Shown here: piece after piece, positions 25,850 through 33,292 of the stretch
Position numbering within the stretch: position 1 is the first letter of the stretch
Layout of the letters: every line of letters starts with the position of its first letter
DNA from: Bacteroidia bacterium
Lineage (GTDB): Bacteria > Bacteroidota > Bacteroidia > Flavobacteriales > NORP286
Length of the DNA stretch: 35,109 bases
NCBI GenBank assembly: GCA_016763665.1
Contig: JAESTI010000437.1
Span: 1 to 35,109 of the forward strand
Direction: 5' to 3'
Notes under the pieces: model-generated
Database searches by the model: none
Told to the model about the DNA's origin: nothing
What the model saw: only the letters and a program-made list of their open reading frames with translations
Position numbers and translations under genes: made by a program

Positions 25850-25919
25850 GGTCAAATTAGATAGTGGGCGACCCGCCCCACATTCGACTATAGTTGATTA
25901 CTCTATCGGGTACCTGACC
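25850..25919 (-). ncRNA. Candidate structured RNA element in the coat mRNA leader
   Basis: On the minus strand nested pairings are visible: GGTCA with TGACC (plus 25915-25919 and 25850-25854), GATAG with CTATC (25903-25907 and 25860-25864), and a strong hairpin GTGGGGCGGGTCGCCCAC (25864-25881) with one bulged G. A palindrome ACTATAGT lies in the remaining junction. It matches no riboswitch, ribozyme or tRNA I can recall. The class is unknown. Confidence 0.4.
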
Positions 25920-25995
25920 CTCGTTAAAACCAGTCTAACGGAATATCCAGCGCCATAGCTCGCATACGATAAGCGAAAATACTAAATTAAAATGA

Positions 25996-26036
25996 GAAAA
26001 AAGTAAAGGGATATGTTATTTAAAACCATACCCCTT
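25996..26036 (-). terminator. Terminator after the scaffold gene
   Basis: On the minus strand the arms AAGGGGTATG and CATATCCCTT (26027-26036 and 26006-26015) form a 10-pair stem with one G-U, followed shortly by a T6 run (TACTTTTTTC). It would separate scaffold from coat expression and implies a promoter in the remaining leader. Confidence 0.7.
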
Positions 26037-26059
26037 CTTTTTCAATTAAAAAACCATTT

Positions 26060-26962
26060 TTAAGCGTTTTTCTTTTTTTCCTTTCTCAATTTTGCATATA
26101 GGGTCATGTCTCCACTTTTAGCCGCAGCATTCATCCTGTTTTGTATTGTATCGCCAGTGCCGCCGCCATCACCAGTCGCACCGGTCGCACCAGAGCCTTG
26201 ACCTTGAGGCCAATAATACGGATGAGTCGTTTTTAATTGCTCAATAAAAAGCTTAGGACTCAATAACACACCCGCTTCTGTTTTGACCAACTCGCCGTTA
26301 GCGTCCCTGGCTTCCAGATTCCCAGCAGTATCAATTTTAAAAGCATCGGCTCCCCGTCTAACTGCATCATCGATTGCTTTTGGTAAAACCCCCGCTTTTT
26401 CGGCTTCTGTTCTGAATTGAATATCAACCAACTTGTCCTCGTACATTGTTTTATAGTTATCTCTTTCTTTAACAACCGTTTCAAGTTCCAAAACCGAGGT
26501 TGCTTTTTCAGATTCATGATCCGCTTTTATTCGCTCGACTCTTTTATCGATAACCTCTTCGATTTTTCCGTCAGCAATTAATTTTGCCTCTTCGTCGTTT
26601 TCATAAACAGAAAGCATTTTTTTAACTTGTTCGATATCCATACCGTCAAATTGCTTTGCGGCTTCTTTTGCTGCTTTTGTTTCAGCTAACAGTGTTTTCC
26701 TTTTTTCATCAAAATCAGAGGTTAATTTTGAAGTGTTTTCTGAAACAGCATCGGAAATAGCTTTTAACATTTCATCCTTTGTTATTGGCTTAGGTTCATC
26801 ACCATCACCGGTACCACCACCCCCGCCATCGCCATCACCTTCAAAATTAATGCCCACAGGACTAACGATATCTAATCCGTAACCTAACGCACCAAACGCA
26901 CCAAACGGAATTTGATTGTTTCGAAAATTACTACCAAATTTAGATCTTTTAAATTTACGCAT
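26060..26962 (-). CDS. Capsid scaffold protein
   Basis: A 300-residue, highly charged protein immediately upstream of the coat gene. After a basic N-terminus (MRKFKRSKFGSNFR) and a Gly/Asp-rich linker (residues 41-55), residues 60-200 are coiled-coil-like (KRKTLLAETKAAKEAAKQF, VLELETVVKERDNYKTM). The C-terminus has a Gly-rich linker and a basic helix (LRKEKKKNA), as in scaffold proteins that use a basic C-terminal helix to bind coat. ATG at 26962 follows AAGGGAAC. Scaffold directs shell assembly and leaves before DNA packaging; no protease was seen, so exit rather than cleavage is likely. Confidence 0.85.
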   Translation of the reverse strand: MRKFKRSKFGSNFRNNQIPFGAFGALGYGLDIVSPVGINFEGDGDGGGGGTGDGDEPKPITKDEMLKAISDAVSENTSKLTSDFDEKRKTLLAETKAAKEAAKQFDGMDIEQVKKMLSVYENDEEAKLIADGKIEEVIDKRVERIKADHESEKATSVLELETVVKERDNYKTMYEDKLVDIQFRTEAEKAGVLPKAIDDAVRRGADAFKIDTAGNLEARDANGELVKTEAGVLLSPKLFIEQLKTTHPYYWPQGQGSGATGATGDGGGTGDTIQNRMNAAAKSGDMTLYAKLRKEKKKNA

Positions 26963-26982
26963 TGCTTTGTTCCCTTGTGTAA

Positions 26983-28131
26983 TTAACTAAAAGCTTGTTC
27001 CCATTGTCGGGGATAAAGTTTCTCTAACTCTTTTAATGTTAACGATCTACTGGCTTTTTCTGAAAACTTTTCCAGAGTCAACCCACCACGACGATAGAGT
27101 CGCGCTTTTTTCTTACCTAAGTACTCATCCTGAAACCAAGCGGGCTGAGTTTTAAACCAGTCTTTGAATTCCAGGTTAGCAGAATATTGTCTACCTTTCC
27201 CCATGTTTTTAGACTTGTTTTTAGCATGTTCCCCCTTCGACAGCACAGACTTAAATTTATTGTTTGCATCAGTATCAACGCGAATAGACGACCTTGGTTT
27301 GCCGCGTGATTCTTTATTAAAATCAAACCCGGCACGACTGCCTTCAATGTTTGCAGTTATCGGCACGGCGACACTACGACAATTAAAATGCGCAGGCGGG
27401 CCACCTATCCATGCCACCCCATGGTCAATCGGTTGTTTAGTATCAGCAGTATATTTCAAACCATCGCGCGTTCTACAGATAACTGTTACTCTTCCGTCCA
27501 AAGTTGCCATCCAGTAAACAGCAGCAATAACATCACTATATTGATCAAGATAAGCATCTTTAATAGCTGCCGCATTGCTTTGGATTCCCGTTCTGATAAG
27601 AGTTTGTAAGTCTCTTTTACCCATCTTAAGAGACCCGGCAATTTCGTCAGCAATGACAGCGTTAGAACGACCCAATGAAACACCATCAACAATAGCTCGA
27701 CGCAGCAAGCGAGAGTCACGACGGGCCAAATGAGAAAGATGCTCACGGAAAGTCTTTCCCTCGAATCTGTCCAGTGTTTTAAATCCTGCGATTTCTGGAA
27801 TAGAAATGATAGCAACTTCACTTTCAGCGAGACCAGACAAAGCTTGACTTTGCCAGCCGCTTTCTGAAAGTAAAAATTTAGAGGTTGATTTAGCATAATC
27901 TCTACCTATTTCTTTGTAACCGTCTTTTAAAAGGCCAACAATTCCGCTAAGTTCATGTAATAATCTTTTTTTAGTCGCGCCAGATAGCAATGATAAATTA
28001 TTCAATCGTTCAATTATTTTATTTTGTATCCTTTCCAACTGTCTAAGCGATGTCACTATTTCAGTACTAGTGTATTGTGAAATATGCACTTGATGCTGTA
28101 AATATAGATCAATCGCGTTAGAGTGTTTCAT
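26983..28131 (-). CDS. Minor head protein, MuF-like
   Basis: A 382-residue protein. A long helical N-terminus (1-100) leads to the phage Mu gpF/SPP1 gp7-like domain: YWMATLDGRVTVICRTRDG (about 206-224) and GGPPAHFNCRSVAVPI (about 243-258), with Cys219, His248 and Cys251 in the family positions. These proteins bind the portal, sit inside the head and can be ejected with DNA. The C-terminal ~60 residues (FKTQPAWFQDEYLGKKKARLY split by a turn, then SRSLTLKELEKLYP) are also typical. No toxin domain is seen. It overlaps the upstream gene by 14 bp. Confidence 0.85.
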   Translation of the reverse strand: MKHSNAIDLYLQHQVHISQYTSTEIVTSLRQLERIQNKIIERLNNLSLLSGATKKRLLHELSGIVGLLKDGYKEIGRDYAKSTSKFLLSESGWQSQALSGLAESEVAIISIPEIAGFKTLDRFEGKTFREHLSHLARRDSRLLRRAIVDGVSLGRSNAVIADEIAGSLKMGKRDLQTLIRTGIQSNAAAIKDAYLDQYSDVIAAVYWMATLDGRVTVICRTRDGLKYTADTKQPIDHGVAWIGGPPAHFNCRSVAVPITANIEGSRAGFDFNKESRGKPRSSIRVDTDANNKFKSVLSKGEHAKNKSKNMGKGRQYSANLEFKDWFKTQPAWFQDEYLGKKKARLYRRGGLTLEKFSEKASRSLTLKELEKLYPRQWEQAFS

Positions 28132-28537
28132 TAAAATCTCTTATTATTTTATTACACTTATATATGTTCTCGTTAACCGCATCGACATCCCAATGATACG
28201 CATAAACTTTCAACTGGGGTGATGGACTTTTAATCGGGAATTGAGTAAGTTGCAATCCTACTTTCATCCATTGTTGAAAAGCCAGAGTATGTCCAGGCGG
28301 ATGTAAATACCTTTTGTACGGCTTCCTCGTATCTTCGATTTCCCATCCAAGGTCTAACAACGTGACTAGATCTTCAGGATTAATGCCACCACAATAGGAA
28401 CATGTACGAGGTTTGAAAAATTGTTCCGGCCAAAAGGATTCTTCTCTATCCCATCTATCCGTCATCCAATGATCCGGCCCGCTAGGAACAGCGACAGGAT
28501 GTATTTGTTTGCGCGCATCGCAAAAATGTTCGCTCAT
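28118..28537 (-). CDS. Hypothetical protein with CxxC motif, 139 aa
   Basis: A 139-residue protein, rich in Trp, His and Pro. CSYCGGINPED suggests a zinc-knuckle half, and the Trp/Pro-rich segment KRYLHPPGHTLAFQQWMKVG follows. There is no membrane segment. Its ATG overlaps the TGA of the preceding micro-gene (ATGA), and its end overlaps the MuF start. Similar proteins often sit between portal and MuF genes in related phages, but I know no function. It may be a packaging or head-vertex accessory. Confidence 0.7.
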   Translation of the reverse strand: MSEHFCDARKQIHPVAVPSGPDHWMTDRWDREESFWPEQFFKPRTCSYCGGINPEDLVTLLDLGWEIEDTRKPYKRYLHPPGHTLAFQQWMKVGLQLTQFPIKSPSPQLKVYAYHWDVDAVNENIYKCNKIIRDFNETL

Positions 28538-28704
28538 ATTCTACTCACCTTTGATTCTGTTAATAAATTCCACCATTTCACGCATGTATCACAATAACAA
28601 AGATCGTTAGTCTTCCTTTTAGCATTTTGAAAAGCATCATACCCACAAGGATTGTTAGTTGTTTCGCAACGCAGTACATTTTTCACTGTTTCTAATTCTG
28701 ACAT
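28534..28704 (-). CDS. Cys-rich micro-protein, 56 aa
   Basis: This short frame starts at ATG 28704 (MSELETVKNVLRC) and ends at the TGA that overlaps the next ATG. It has five cysteines, including NPCGYD and LCYCDTC, which suggest a zinc-binding fold. The ATGA overlap with the 139-aa CxxC gene indicates coupling, so the two may act together. Function unknown. Confidence 0.75.
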   Translation of the reverse strand: MSELETVKNVLRCETTNNPCGYDAFQNAKRKTNDLCYCDTCVKWWNLLTESKVSRI

Positions 28705-28708
28705 TTTT

Positions 28709-28909
28709 TCAATCCCTCAATTCTAACGAATTAAACCAATCTTCAAGTACAGCTCTTATTATTATTTTCCATTCTTCTAATTCTTCAATTTCCATTGATC
28801 CGCTGATTATTCTTTCTATCACGCATGAAGGTATGACATGCTGATCCCCTTCAATATCTTCAATTACGACATGTTGCATATGATCTAAAATATCTACTAT
28901 TTCAGTCAT
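28709..28909 (-). CDS. Small acidic protein, 66 aa
   Basis: I place the start at ATG 28909 (MTEIVDILDHMQHVV), 4 bp after the portal stop and behind GGAATAAT within the portal end; an upstream in-frame start at 28945 would overlap the portal gene. The product is Glu/Ile-rich with helical character (EIEELEEWKIIIRAVLEDWF). Unrecognised. It is in the head operon between portal and MuF genes. Confidence 0.7.
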   Translation of the reverse strand: MTEIVDILDHMQHVVIEDIEGDQHVIPSCVIERIISGSMEIEELEEWKIIIRAVLEDWFNSLELRD

Positions 28910-28913
28910 GATA

Positions 28914-30464
28914 TTATTCCGCCGTTGATAAATCTTCGTCTTCAATATTTACCATCTGTTTTTCTAACCTTTCCATTTCGTCATCAACTGTATCACCATC
29001 AGGTAAAATACCCGCTTTCCTATGCTGTTCAACAAGTGCCTCTAACGATAAAGCACCACTTAAATATGAACTTAACAGAGCTGCGATATCCGTGTGACTT
29101 AAACTAGAATTTGCGAATTCAGTTGAGGCAACGAAAGAAACCTCAGAATCATTTTTACCAGACCATCGCGCCGCCATTTTTAAAATTTTCTCAATCGCAT
29201 TCGATGCACTAACGACAGCAGATTGTAACGTGGCGCCGCCAACAGAGCGATGGATTTTTACGGCTTCGGCGGACTCTGCGCCTTTTTTCCTGGCACCTAA
29301 CAAGGTCGCACCAAACGCGGCGGCTTCTTCTTGTAAACTAATGATATGTTCAAGAACATGAGACAATCCAGACGTATCAGTTTCTGTATAAGCCATTGTT
29401 GCCTCGGGATTAGGCAACGCGATAACAATATTAGATCCTGTAGCTGACGGGGGTTTGTCTACACCCGTGACGTATAATGTCGGGTTACAAGTCATGAATT
29501 CAGCATTGTTTAAATCAGCAGTTTTCATATAAATCTGTAAAGCGATATCCGCCACACCTTGCAACGGCGACTCATCACAATCAGCAGTATTGTCAATGCT
29601 ACCGGCAAAAATAAATGGAATTTCATCTATCACTTGATTAAAAATAATGGGTTGGTTAATCTCAAGTGGATAATCTTCTTTTTGATCTTCTCGATAAACA
29701 TCAACTATAAAACCAGGTACTAAAGGATTATTTTCCGTATCATCTTCTGGATCTGGATTATACATTCGTAAAACTAAATATTTACTTTTCACTTCATGTG
29801 CGTAAATGTTGTCAGATTCTAAATCTAATTCGTCTTCTAACAAGACAACATACTTGAGGGTGTTTTCGCCGTTTTCGCTTTCAGTATTCCAATTAATCGC
29901 AGCTTCAGCGCTATACAACATAATCTTGAATTTGTTATCTATCGTTGTATCTAACATCACACCAATTCTGCCGGATTGCATGATTTCGCCTACCATAAAG
30001 GCGAATAATTCATAGATGCTAAAACCGTCATTGGTAGAATCATCAATCAAGTATTTTAATTCAGAAGGTAGATCAATCGAAGGCGGTTTACTCGTAGCAA
30101 TACCTAACAACCCGCGCAAAGCAAATGCTGTTATATCGGGTACCCTGGCACGACGTAAATATGATTCATAATTTCTGTTAGTAGGATAATACCACGGCAC
30201 GGAATCGTTGATTATACTAATACCTTCGTTCCGTGACGAAGGTTCAAAGCCACCAATTTCTTTAGGTGGTCTTGTCTCGTTTACGACGGCATCACCGGGT
30301 TCTGATTTAGAATCGACCATTGCACCAGGCATAGGCAAATACAAAACGTTATTTCTCTTTACAGATGCAGACCCGCCAACAAAATCTCGCACCAATCGCC
30401 ACACATAAATAAACGCTTTATACTGCGGGTGTCTAACCGATACTTTTTCGATAATAGTTGTCAT
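28914..30464 (-). CDS. Portal protein, DUF4055-type
   Basis: A 516-residue protein directly after the large terminase; ATG overlaps its TGA (ATGA). The N-terminal pattern (HPQYKAFIYVWRLVRDFVGG, YLRRARVPDITAFALRGLLG) and the later GATLLGARKKGAESAEAVKI match the DUF4055 portal family. Twelve copies form the dodecameric ring at the unique vertex through which DNA is packaged and ejected, and to which adaptor and MuF proteins bind. The acidic C-terminus (NIEDEDLSTAE) is typical of a disordered tail. Length is normal for the family. Confidence 0.85.
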   Translation of the reverse strand: MTTIIEKVSVRHPQYKAFIYVWRLVRDFVGGSASVKRNNVLYLPMPGAMVDSKSEPGDAVVNETRPPKEIGGFEPSSRNEGISIINDSVPWYYPTNRNYESYLRRARVPDITAFALRGLLGIATSKPPSIDLPSELKYLIDDSTNDGFSIYELFAFMVGEIMQSGRIGVMLDTTIDNKFKIMLYSAEAAINWNTESENGENTLKYVVLLEDELDLESDNIYAHEVKSKYLVLRMYNPDPEDDTENNPLVPGFIVDVYREDQKEDYPLEINQPIIFNQVIDEIPFIFAGSIDNTADCDESPLQGVADIALQIYMKTADLNNAEFMTCNPTLYVTGVDKPPSATGSNIVIALPNPEATMAYTETDTSGLSHVLEHIISLQEEAAAFGATLLGARKKGAESAEAVKIHRSVGGATLQSAVVSASNAIEKILKMAARWSGKNDSEVSFVASTEFANSSLSHTDIAALLSSYLSGALSLEALVEQHRKAGILPDGDTVDDEMERLEKQMVNIEDEDLSTAE

Positions 30465-31861
30465 AACATTTTTACTCCGGCTGTTTTTATCTGCATTCGT
30501 TTTACTGGGAACAATTTATTGATTAAATATCCCAACGCATCATTTGAGTGATCTGCACCAGATTTTTTATCTGGCTTACCATGCACATCATATGTTTGTT
30601 GTTCTAAATTTTCAGTCACTTGTTTTGCGACATTGATATTAACTTTAACTTTATTGTTACTGAATACAGAGTTAACCGATATAACTCTATCTTTTACAAA
30701 AGGGTTAGCAGGATTAACAATTATTCTAAAACCAGCATCTCGTAATAACTTATGATCTGACCCGTTAGCATCCTTTGAGCTTGCACTACTGCCCGACGCA
30801 TCTGGATATATCTTGATATTATTTTTAGGATAACGTTTTCGAATTTCGCGAATCATGTCGGGCGTATCGCGTAAATCAATAAATTCGTCTACTATATATA
30901 GCTTGCCTCGGCGTAAAACTCCAACGACGGCGGCCATGTGGTAAACGTTAAAATCCATTCCTATGTGAAGTTGTTCCCTTTCAGCGACGGTATAATCAGT
31001 TTTATTTGTGTCACGGTCGAAAGAATAATAGACCGTGCCAGTTGTGAAATTTGTCCAGAATCCTTCGATGAATGCATCAACCAGGCCGGCCGGATAGATC
31101 CGGCGCAATTGATCGACGTAACCTTCTGGTAGGCCATCTATATTCGTATAGGTTGGAGCCCTGACGTATTCGTAACCGGGGGCCGGGTCTTTACCCCACA
31201 TGTTGTAAGTAAACCCATAGCCATCGTCAGGCGTTCCATATGCGCAGATTCTATTCATTTCAAGCAAAGGTTTGCCGGTTTTTATATCGATGACTTTTTG
31301 ATTATTATCCCCAAATACAGGCACTTTTTGGCGATTTCTGGCGACGATTTTATTCCACACATCCTGTACATGGTTTTTATGTACGACACCCATTTCATCA
31401 GCGTGTGATCTAAAAACTTCATAACCAACAATACTTTCGGGGTTATTCATCGATCGAAAAATAATATCACCGTGGTCTTCAGTGCGTATTATTTTATCGT
31501 TCTTATTATATTTGTAAGGGAGATTTAAATTGGTCAATTCTTCTTCCATTCGGGGCGCCGTGTTTAAGGCGATCTGATCATAGGTCGGATCGTATAGCGC
31601 TACATTTCCCGATGAAAATTGCGTCAAGTCTCGAATGGCGCATTGAATTTTAATGTATGTTTTACCGCTACCATAACCACCAATAAATAATGGGTTGGCG
31701 CAAGTAAGTTGATAAAAAATACTTTGTGGAATTGTTAATTTATGTTTTACAAAACCTATCTGCTGATTATCTTCGGCCCACTCTTCGTCATCCAACGCAC
31801 CAACGTCAGGTTGTTTCCCGTATGAAGACCTAAGATATTCGTGGTCTATAGTTTCTGTCAT
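30461..31861 (-). CDS. terL: Terminase large subunit
   Basis: A 466-residue motor and nuclease. The start is set at ATG 31861 (MTETIDHEYL) behind TTGGGAA; the 14 extra upstream residues would read through a terminator hairpin, so they are rejected. Walker A is GGYGSGKT (61-68), Walker B ends at SHADEM (Asp155, Glu156). The RNase-H-like nuclease acids are Asp303 (HIGMDF), Asp354 (IYPDASG) and Asp441 (HSNDALGY). It pumps DNA into the prohead via the portal encoded next to it. No small subunit is recognisable upstream. Confidence 0.93.
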   Translation of the reverse strand: MTETIDHEYLRSSYGKQPDVGALDDEEWAEDNQQIGFVKHKLTIPQSIFYQLTCANPLFIGGYGSGKTYIKIQCAIRDLTQFSSGNVALYDPTYDQIALNTAPRMEEELTNLNLPYKYNKNDKIIRTEDHGDIIFRSMNNPESIVGYEVFRSHADEMGVVHKNHVQDVWNKIVARNRQKVPVFGDNNQKVIDIKTGKPLLEMNRICAYGTPDDGYGFTYNMWGKDPAPGYEYVRAPTYTNIDGLPEGYVDQLRRIYPAGLVDAFIEGFWTNFTTGTVYYSFDRDTNKTDYTVAEREQLHIGMDFNVYHMAAVVGVLRRGKLYIVDEFIDLRDTPDMIREIRKRYPKNNIKIYPDASGSSASSKDANGSDHKLLRDAGFRIIVNPANPFVKDRVISVNSVFSNNKVKVNINVAKQVTENLEQQTYDVHGKPDKKSGADHSNDALGYLINKLFPVKRMQIKTAGVKML

Positions 31862-31875
31862 ATTTTTCCCAACGA

Positions 31876-31895
31876 CAAAAACCCCGAATGGGGTT
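31876..31895 (-). terminator. Terminator upstream of the large terminase gene
   Basis: On the minus strand AACCCC and GGGGTT (31890-31895 and 31880-31885) flank a 4-nt loop and are followed by TTT. It lies just upstream of the terminase start and would end transcripts from the lipoprotein gene. Confidence 0.7.
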
Positions 31896-31933
31896 AAATC
31901 CATTGGGGGTTTTTTCCTGGCTGGATTCCAGGC

Positions 31934-32338
31934 TTAAATAATAAGATTTAGCCTAGAAGTGGCACCATAGTCAGAATGTTGGTAAACCGGCGAATTAAAG
32001 AAATAATCTTCAGATCGCCAAGTTTTCGCACCATAGTCAGGATGTTTGCATGATATTCGATTATCCATGACTTCGGGCGAAACGTTTCGATTCGCTCCAT
32101 AATCAACATGTTTGTAAACAATAATATTATCTATGTAATCAAAACTGTCTGAGTTTTGCGCGCCATAATCAGGATGACCGATATGGGCAACGCCATCATC
32201 AAACACGACCACAATTGTGATGTCTTCAGTATCAACCACGTCGCTCGTTAGATAGACGCAATCTGAACCCCACAAAGTACACGCACTGACCAGTGGTGCC
32301 GTGAACGTGAGAATGATGATTAAAAGAACTCTCATCAT
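31934..32338 (-). CDS. Lipoprotein with 22-residue HxDYGA repeats
   Basis: A 134-residue protein with a signal peptide and lipobox: MMRVLLIIILTF then APLVSAC, cleavage expected before Cys20. Four HxDYGA motifs begin at residues 55, 77, 99 and 121, an exact 22-residue period, with consensus HPDYGA...DY.DN..VYK. The ATG at 32338 follows a GGGAG ribosome binding site, and a terminator (31876-31895) lies after it, so it is a stand-alone unit. Phage lipoproteins often block superinfection or are accessory lysis factors; neither is shown here. The repeat may be a beta-type binding surface in the periplasm or on the cell surface. Function unknown. Confidence 0.75.
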   Translation of the reverse strand: MMRVLLIIILTFTAPLVSACTLWGSDCVYLTSDVVDTEDITIVVVFDDGVAHIGHPDYGAQNSDSFDYIDNIIVYKHVDYGANRNVSPEVMDNRISCKHPDYGAKTWRSEDYFFNSPVYQHSDYGATSRLNLII

Positions 32339-32428
32339 TATTTCATTCTCCCATAAGTTAAAATTAATTCCCTGGTTTAAAAAAGCGAATCATCCTTTAT
32401 TCACCAATTCTTAATTAGTTTGGCATTT

Positions 32429-32707
32429 TCATCCATCAATTTTTGTAGAAGCTTCATTTCGTTTGTATAATACCTTTTCTGCTTTTCTACCTAACGCATC
32501 TAACGCATCATCCTTTATTGCTGGACAATTCTGAAACACATCAGGTATGGTCATAACATGATCGAACATCCCTTTTGTATCTCTAACCCCGCCATCGCCA
32601 ATCGTCCAACCATTCTCGAGTTCAATCTCGGCAACAACGGGCGCGGCAGATTTAAACTGTCTAGCGGAACCAAAAAGAAACTGTAAAAAATATTGCCACA
32701 AATTCAT
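32429..32707 (-). CDS. Hypothetical protein, 92 aa
   Basis: ATG at 32707 overlaps the TGA of the upstream Cys-rich frame (ATGA). An N-terminal hydrophobic, aromatic segment (MNLWQYFLQFLFGSA) could be a membrane-associating helix; the rest is soluble and charged. Unrecognised. It is part of the chain of coupled small genes upstream of the terminase, and 90 bp without any visible feature separate it from the lipoprotein gene. Confidence 0.65.
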   Translation of the reverse strand: MNLWQYFLQFLFGSARQFKSAAPVVAEIELENGWTIGDGGVRDTKGMFDHVMTIPDVFQNCPAIKDDALDALGRKAEKVLYKRNEASTKIDG

Positions 32708-32857
32708 AGCGTAGACTCGTAATTACACTTACGACATCGAACCTTCATTCGCCGACGACCTAAATCATCCCCCAACATATAGGGATTAATACATTTATAT
32801 GTATGTAAACAAAAAAGCTGCTTGACGCTTGACCCATAAACGAATTTTCTCTTTCAT
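32704..32857 (-). pseudogene. Cys4 micro-gene interrupted by one extra base in an A6 run
   Basis: ATG 32857 overlaps the TGA of the upstream gene, but the zero frame (MKEKIRLWVKRQAAF...) ends at 32795-32797. One base out of register, a frame reading FCLHTYKCINPYMLGDD and then KVRCRKCNYESTL runs to a TGA at 32704-32706 that overlaps the next ATG. Removing one base from the A6 run at 32811-32816 joins both into a 50-residue protein with four cysteines (CLHTYKC and CRKC) typical of small phage zinc proteins. ATGA coupling at both ends supports one real gene. The break may be a sequencing error, a true mutation or programmed +1 frameshifting. Confidence 0.65.
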
Positions 32858-33087
32858 TTTGGTAACTCTATTTTGGTAATGAATTCTGTTATGATTGGGG
32901 TGATTACCTCACCTTTGATAATTAAAAAACTATCACCCCAGTAGCTAGGATCATTATTATCTGGAATACTTGATAATGCATTCCCGAAACAGTGTTCTTC
33001 TAAGAGACGTTCTTCTAATTCTTCTTTCGAAAAAGATTTGACTATTGTATCACCATCCGAATTATGAATTACAATATATTCATTCAT
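32854..33087 (-). CDS. Hypothetical protein, 77 aa
   Basis: I place the start at ATG 33087 (MNEYIVIHNSDGDTIVKSF) behind AGGTAATTT; the upstream TTG at 33138 would overlap the 28-aa membrane micro-gene. The product has an acidic helix (SKEELEERLLEEHCFG) then a beta-rich C-terminus (FLIIKGEVITPIITEFITK). Unrecognised. Its TGA overlaps the ATG of the broken Cys4 gene. Confidence 0.7.
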   Translation of the reverse strand: MNEYIVIHNSDGDTIVKSFSKEELEERLLEEHCFGNALSSIPDNNDPSYWGDSFLIIKGEVITPIITEFITKIELPK

Positions 33088-33098
33088 ATTTAAATTAC

Positions 33099-33185
33099 CT
33101 AAATTACGTTCATCACTGCCATAATAGTAACCGCGCAAATAATCATAAAGATAATCACTTTTTCAAAATCATCTGCGTCTTTCAT
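33099..33185 (-). CDS. Membrane micro-protein, 28 aa
   Basis: ATG at 33185 with AAAAAGGTAGC upstream; ends at TAG 33099-33101. An acidic head (MKDADDFEK) precedes a single hydrophobic helix of about 19 residues (VIIFMIICAVTIMAVMNVI), so a one-pass membrane peptide is likely. The clear ribosome binding site and the clean spacing to neighbours support expression. Function unknown. Confidence 0.6.
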   Translation of the reverse strand: MKDADDFEKVIIFMIICAVTIMAVMNVI

Positions 33186-33207
33186 AAACCGCTACCTTTT
33201 TAAAAGT

Positions 33208-33250
33208 GTGAGGGAGTAATTCAAGCAGGCCATACTTACCTCCCTCTCAC
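33208..33250. repeat. Inverted repeat, hairpin 1 of the gap
   Basis: GTGAGGGAG (33208-33216) pairs with CTCCCTCTCAC (33240-33250), a 9-pair stem with a 2-nt bulge. It lies in the roughly 100-bp gap between the nuclease and the 28-aa gene. Confidence 0.55.
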
Positions 33251-33253
33251 CTA

Positions 33254-33292
33254 TTTGATGCGTGACCATGACCACACCACGGCCGCATCAAA
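33254..33292. repeat. Inverted repeat overlapping the nuclease stop codon
   Basis: TTTGATGCG (33254-33262) and its exact complement CGCATCAAA (33284-33292) enclose a 21-nt loop. One arm overlaps the nuclease stop (33288-33290). There is no T-run on the minus strand, so it may be a processing or stability hairpin rather than a terminator. Confidence 0.55.

Larger units (their letters stand above)
25740..26059. other. 320-nt noncoding leader between scaffold and coat genes
   Basis: No credible gene is seen here; the longest minus-strand frame with an ATG is about ten codons. From upstream to downstream on the minus strand it holds a terminator-like hairpin (25996-26036), a GC-richer segment, a nested inverted-repeat element (25850-25919), a 35-bp inverted repeat (25797-25831) and the coat ribosome binding site (CTGGAGAAG). 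No promoter could be assigned with confidence. Confidence 0.7.

Noticed and set aside
25850..25919. Coat-leader element considered as a tRNA, hammerhead ribozyme or known riboswitch
   Set aside because: There is no tRNA cloverleaf or T-loop, no hammerhead core (CTGATGA/GAAA), and no riboswitch consensus that I recall; kept only as an unclassified candidate.
31862..31903. N-terminal extension of the large terminase by 14 residues
   Set aside because: The extension is coded by the terminator hairpin itself, and the downstream ATG at 31861 has a good ribosome binding site.
32429..32707. NGWTIGDGG in the 92-aa protein resembles the WTITDGG module ends of the giant neck protein
   Set aside because: Only about nine residues match, with no PKD-like or DUF285 sequence around it; probably chance.
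33088..33138. TTG start at 33138 for the 77-aa protein
   Set aside because: The added region is the end of the 28-aa membrane gene in another frame, and ATG 33087 has its own ribosome binding site.
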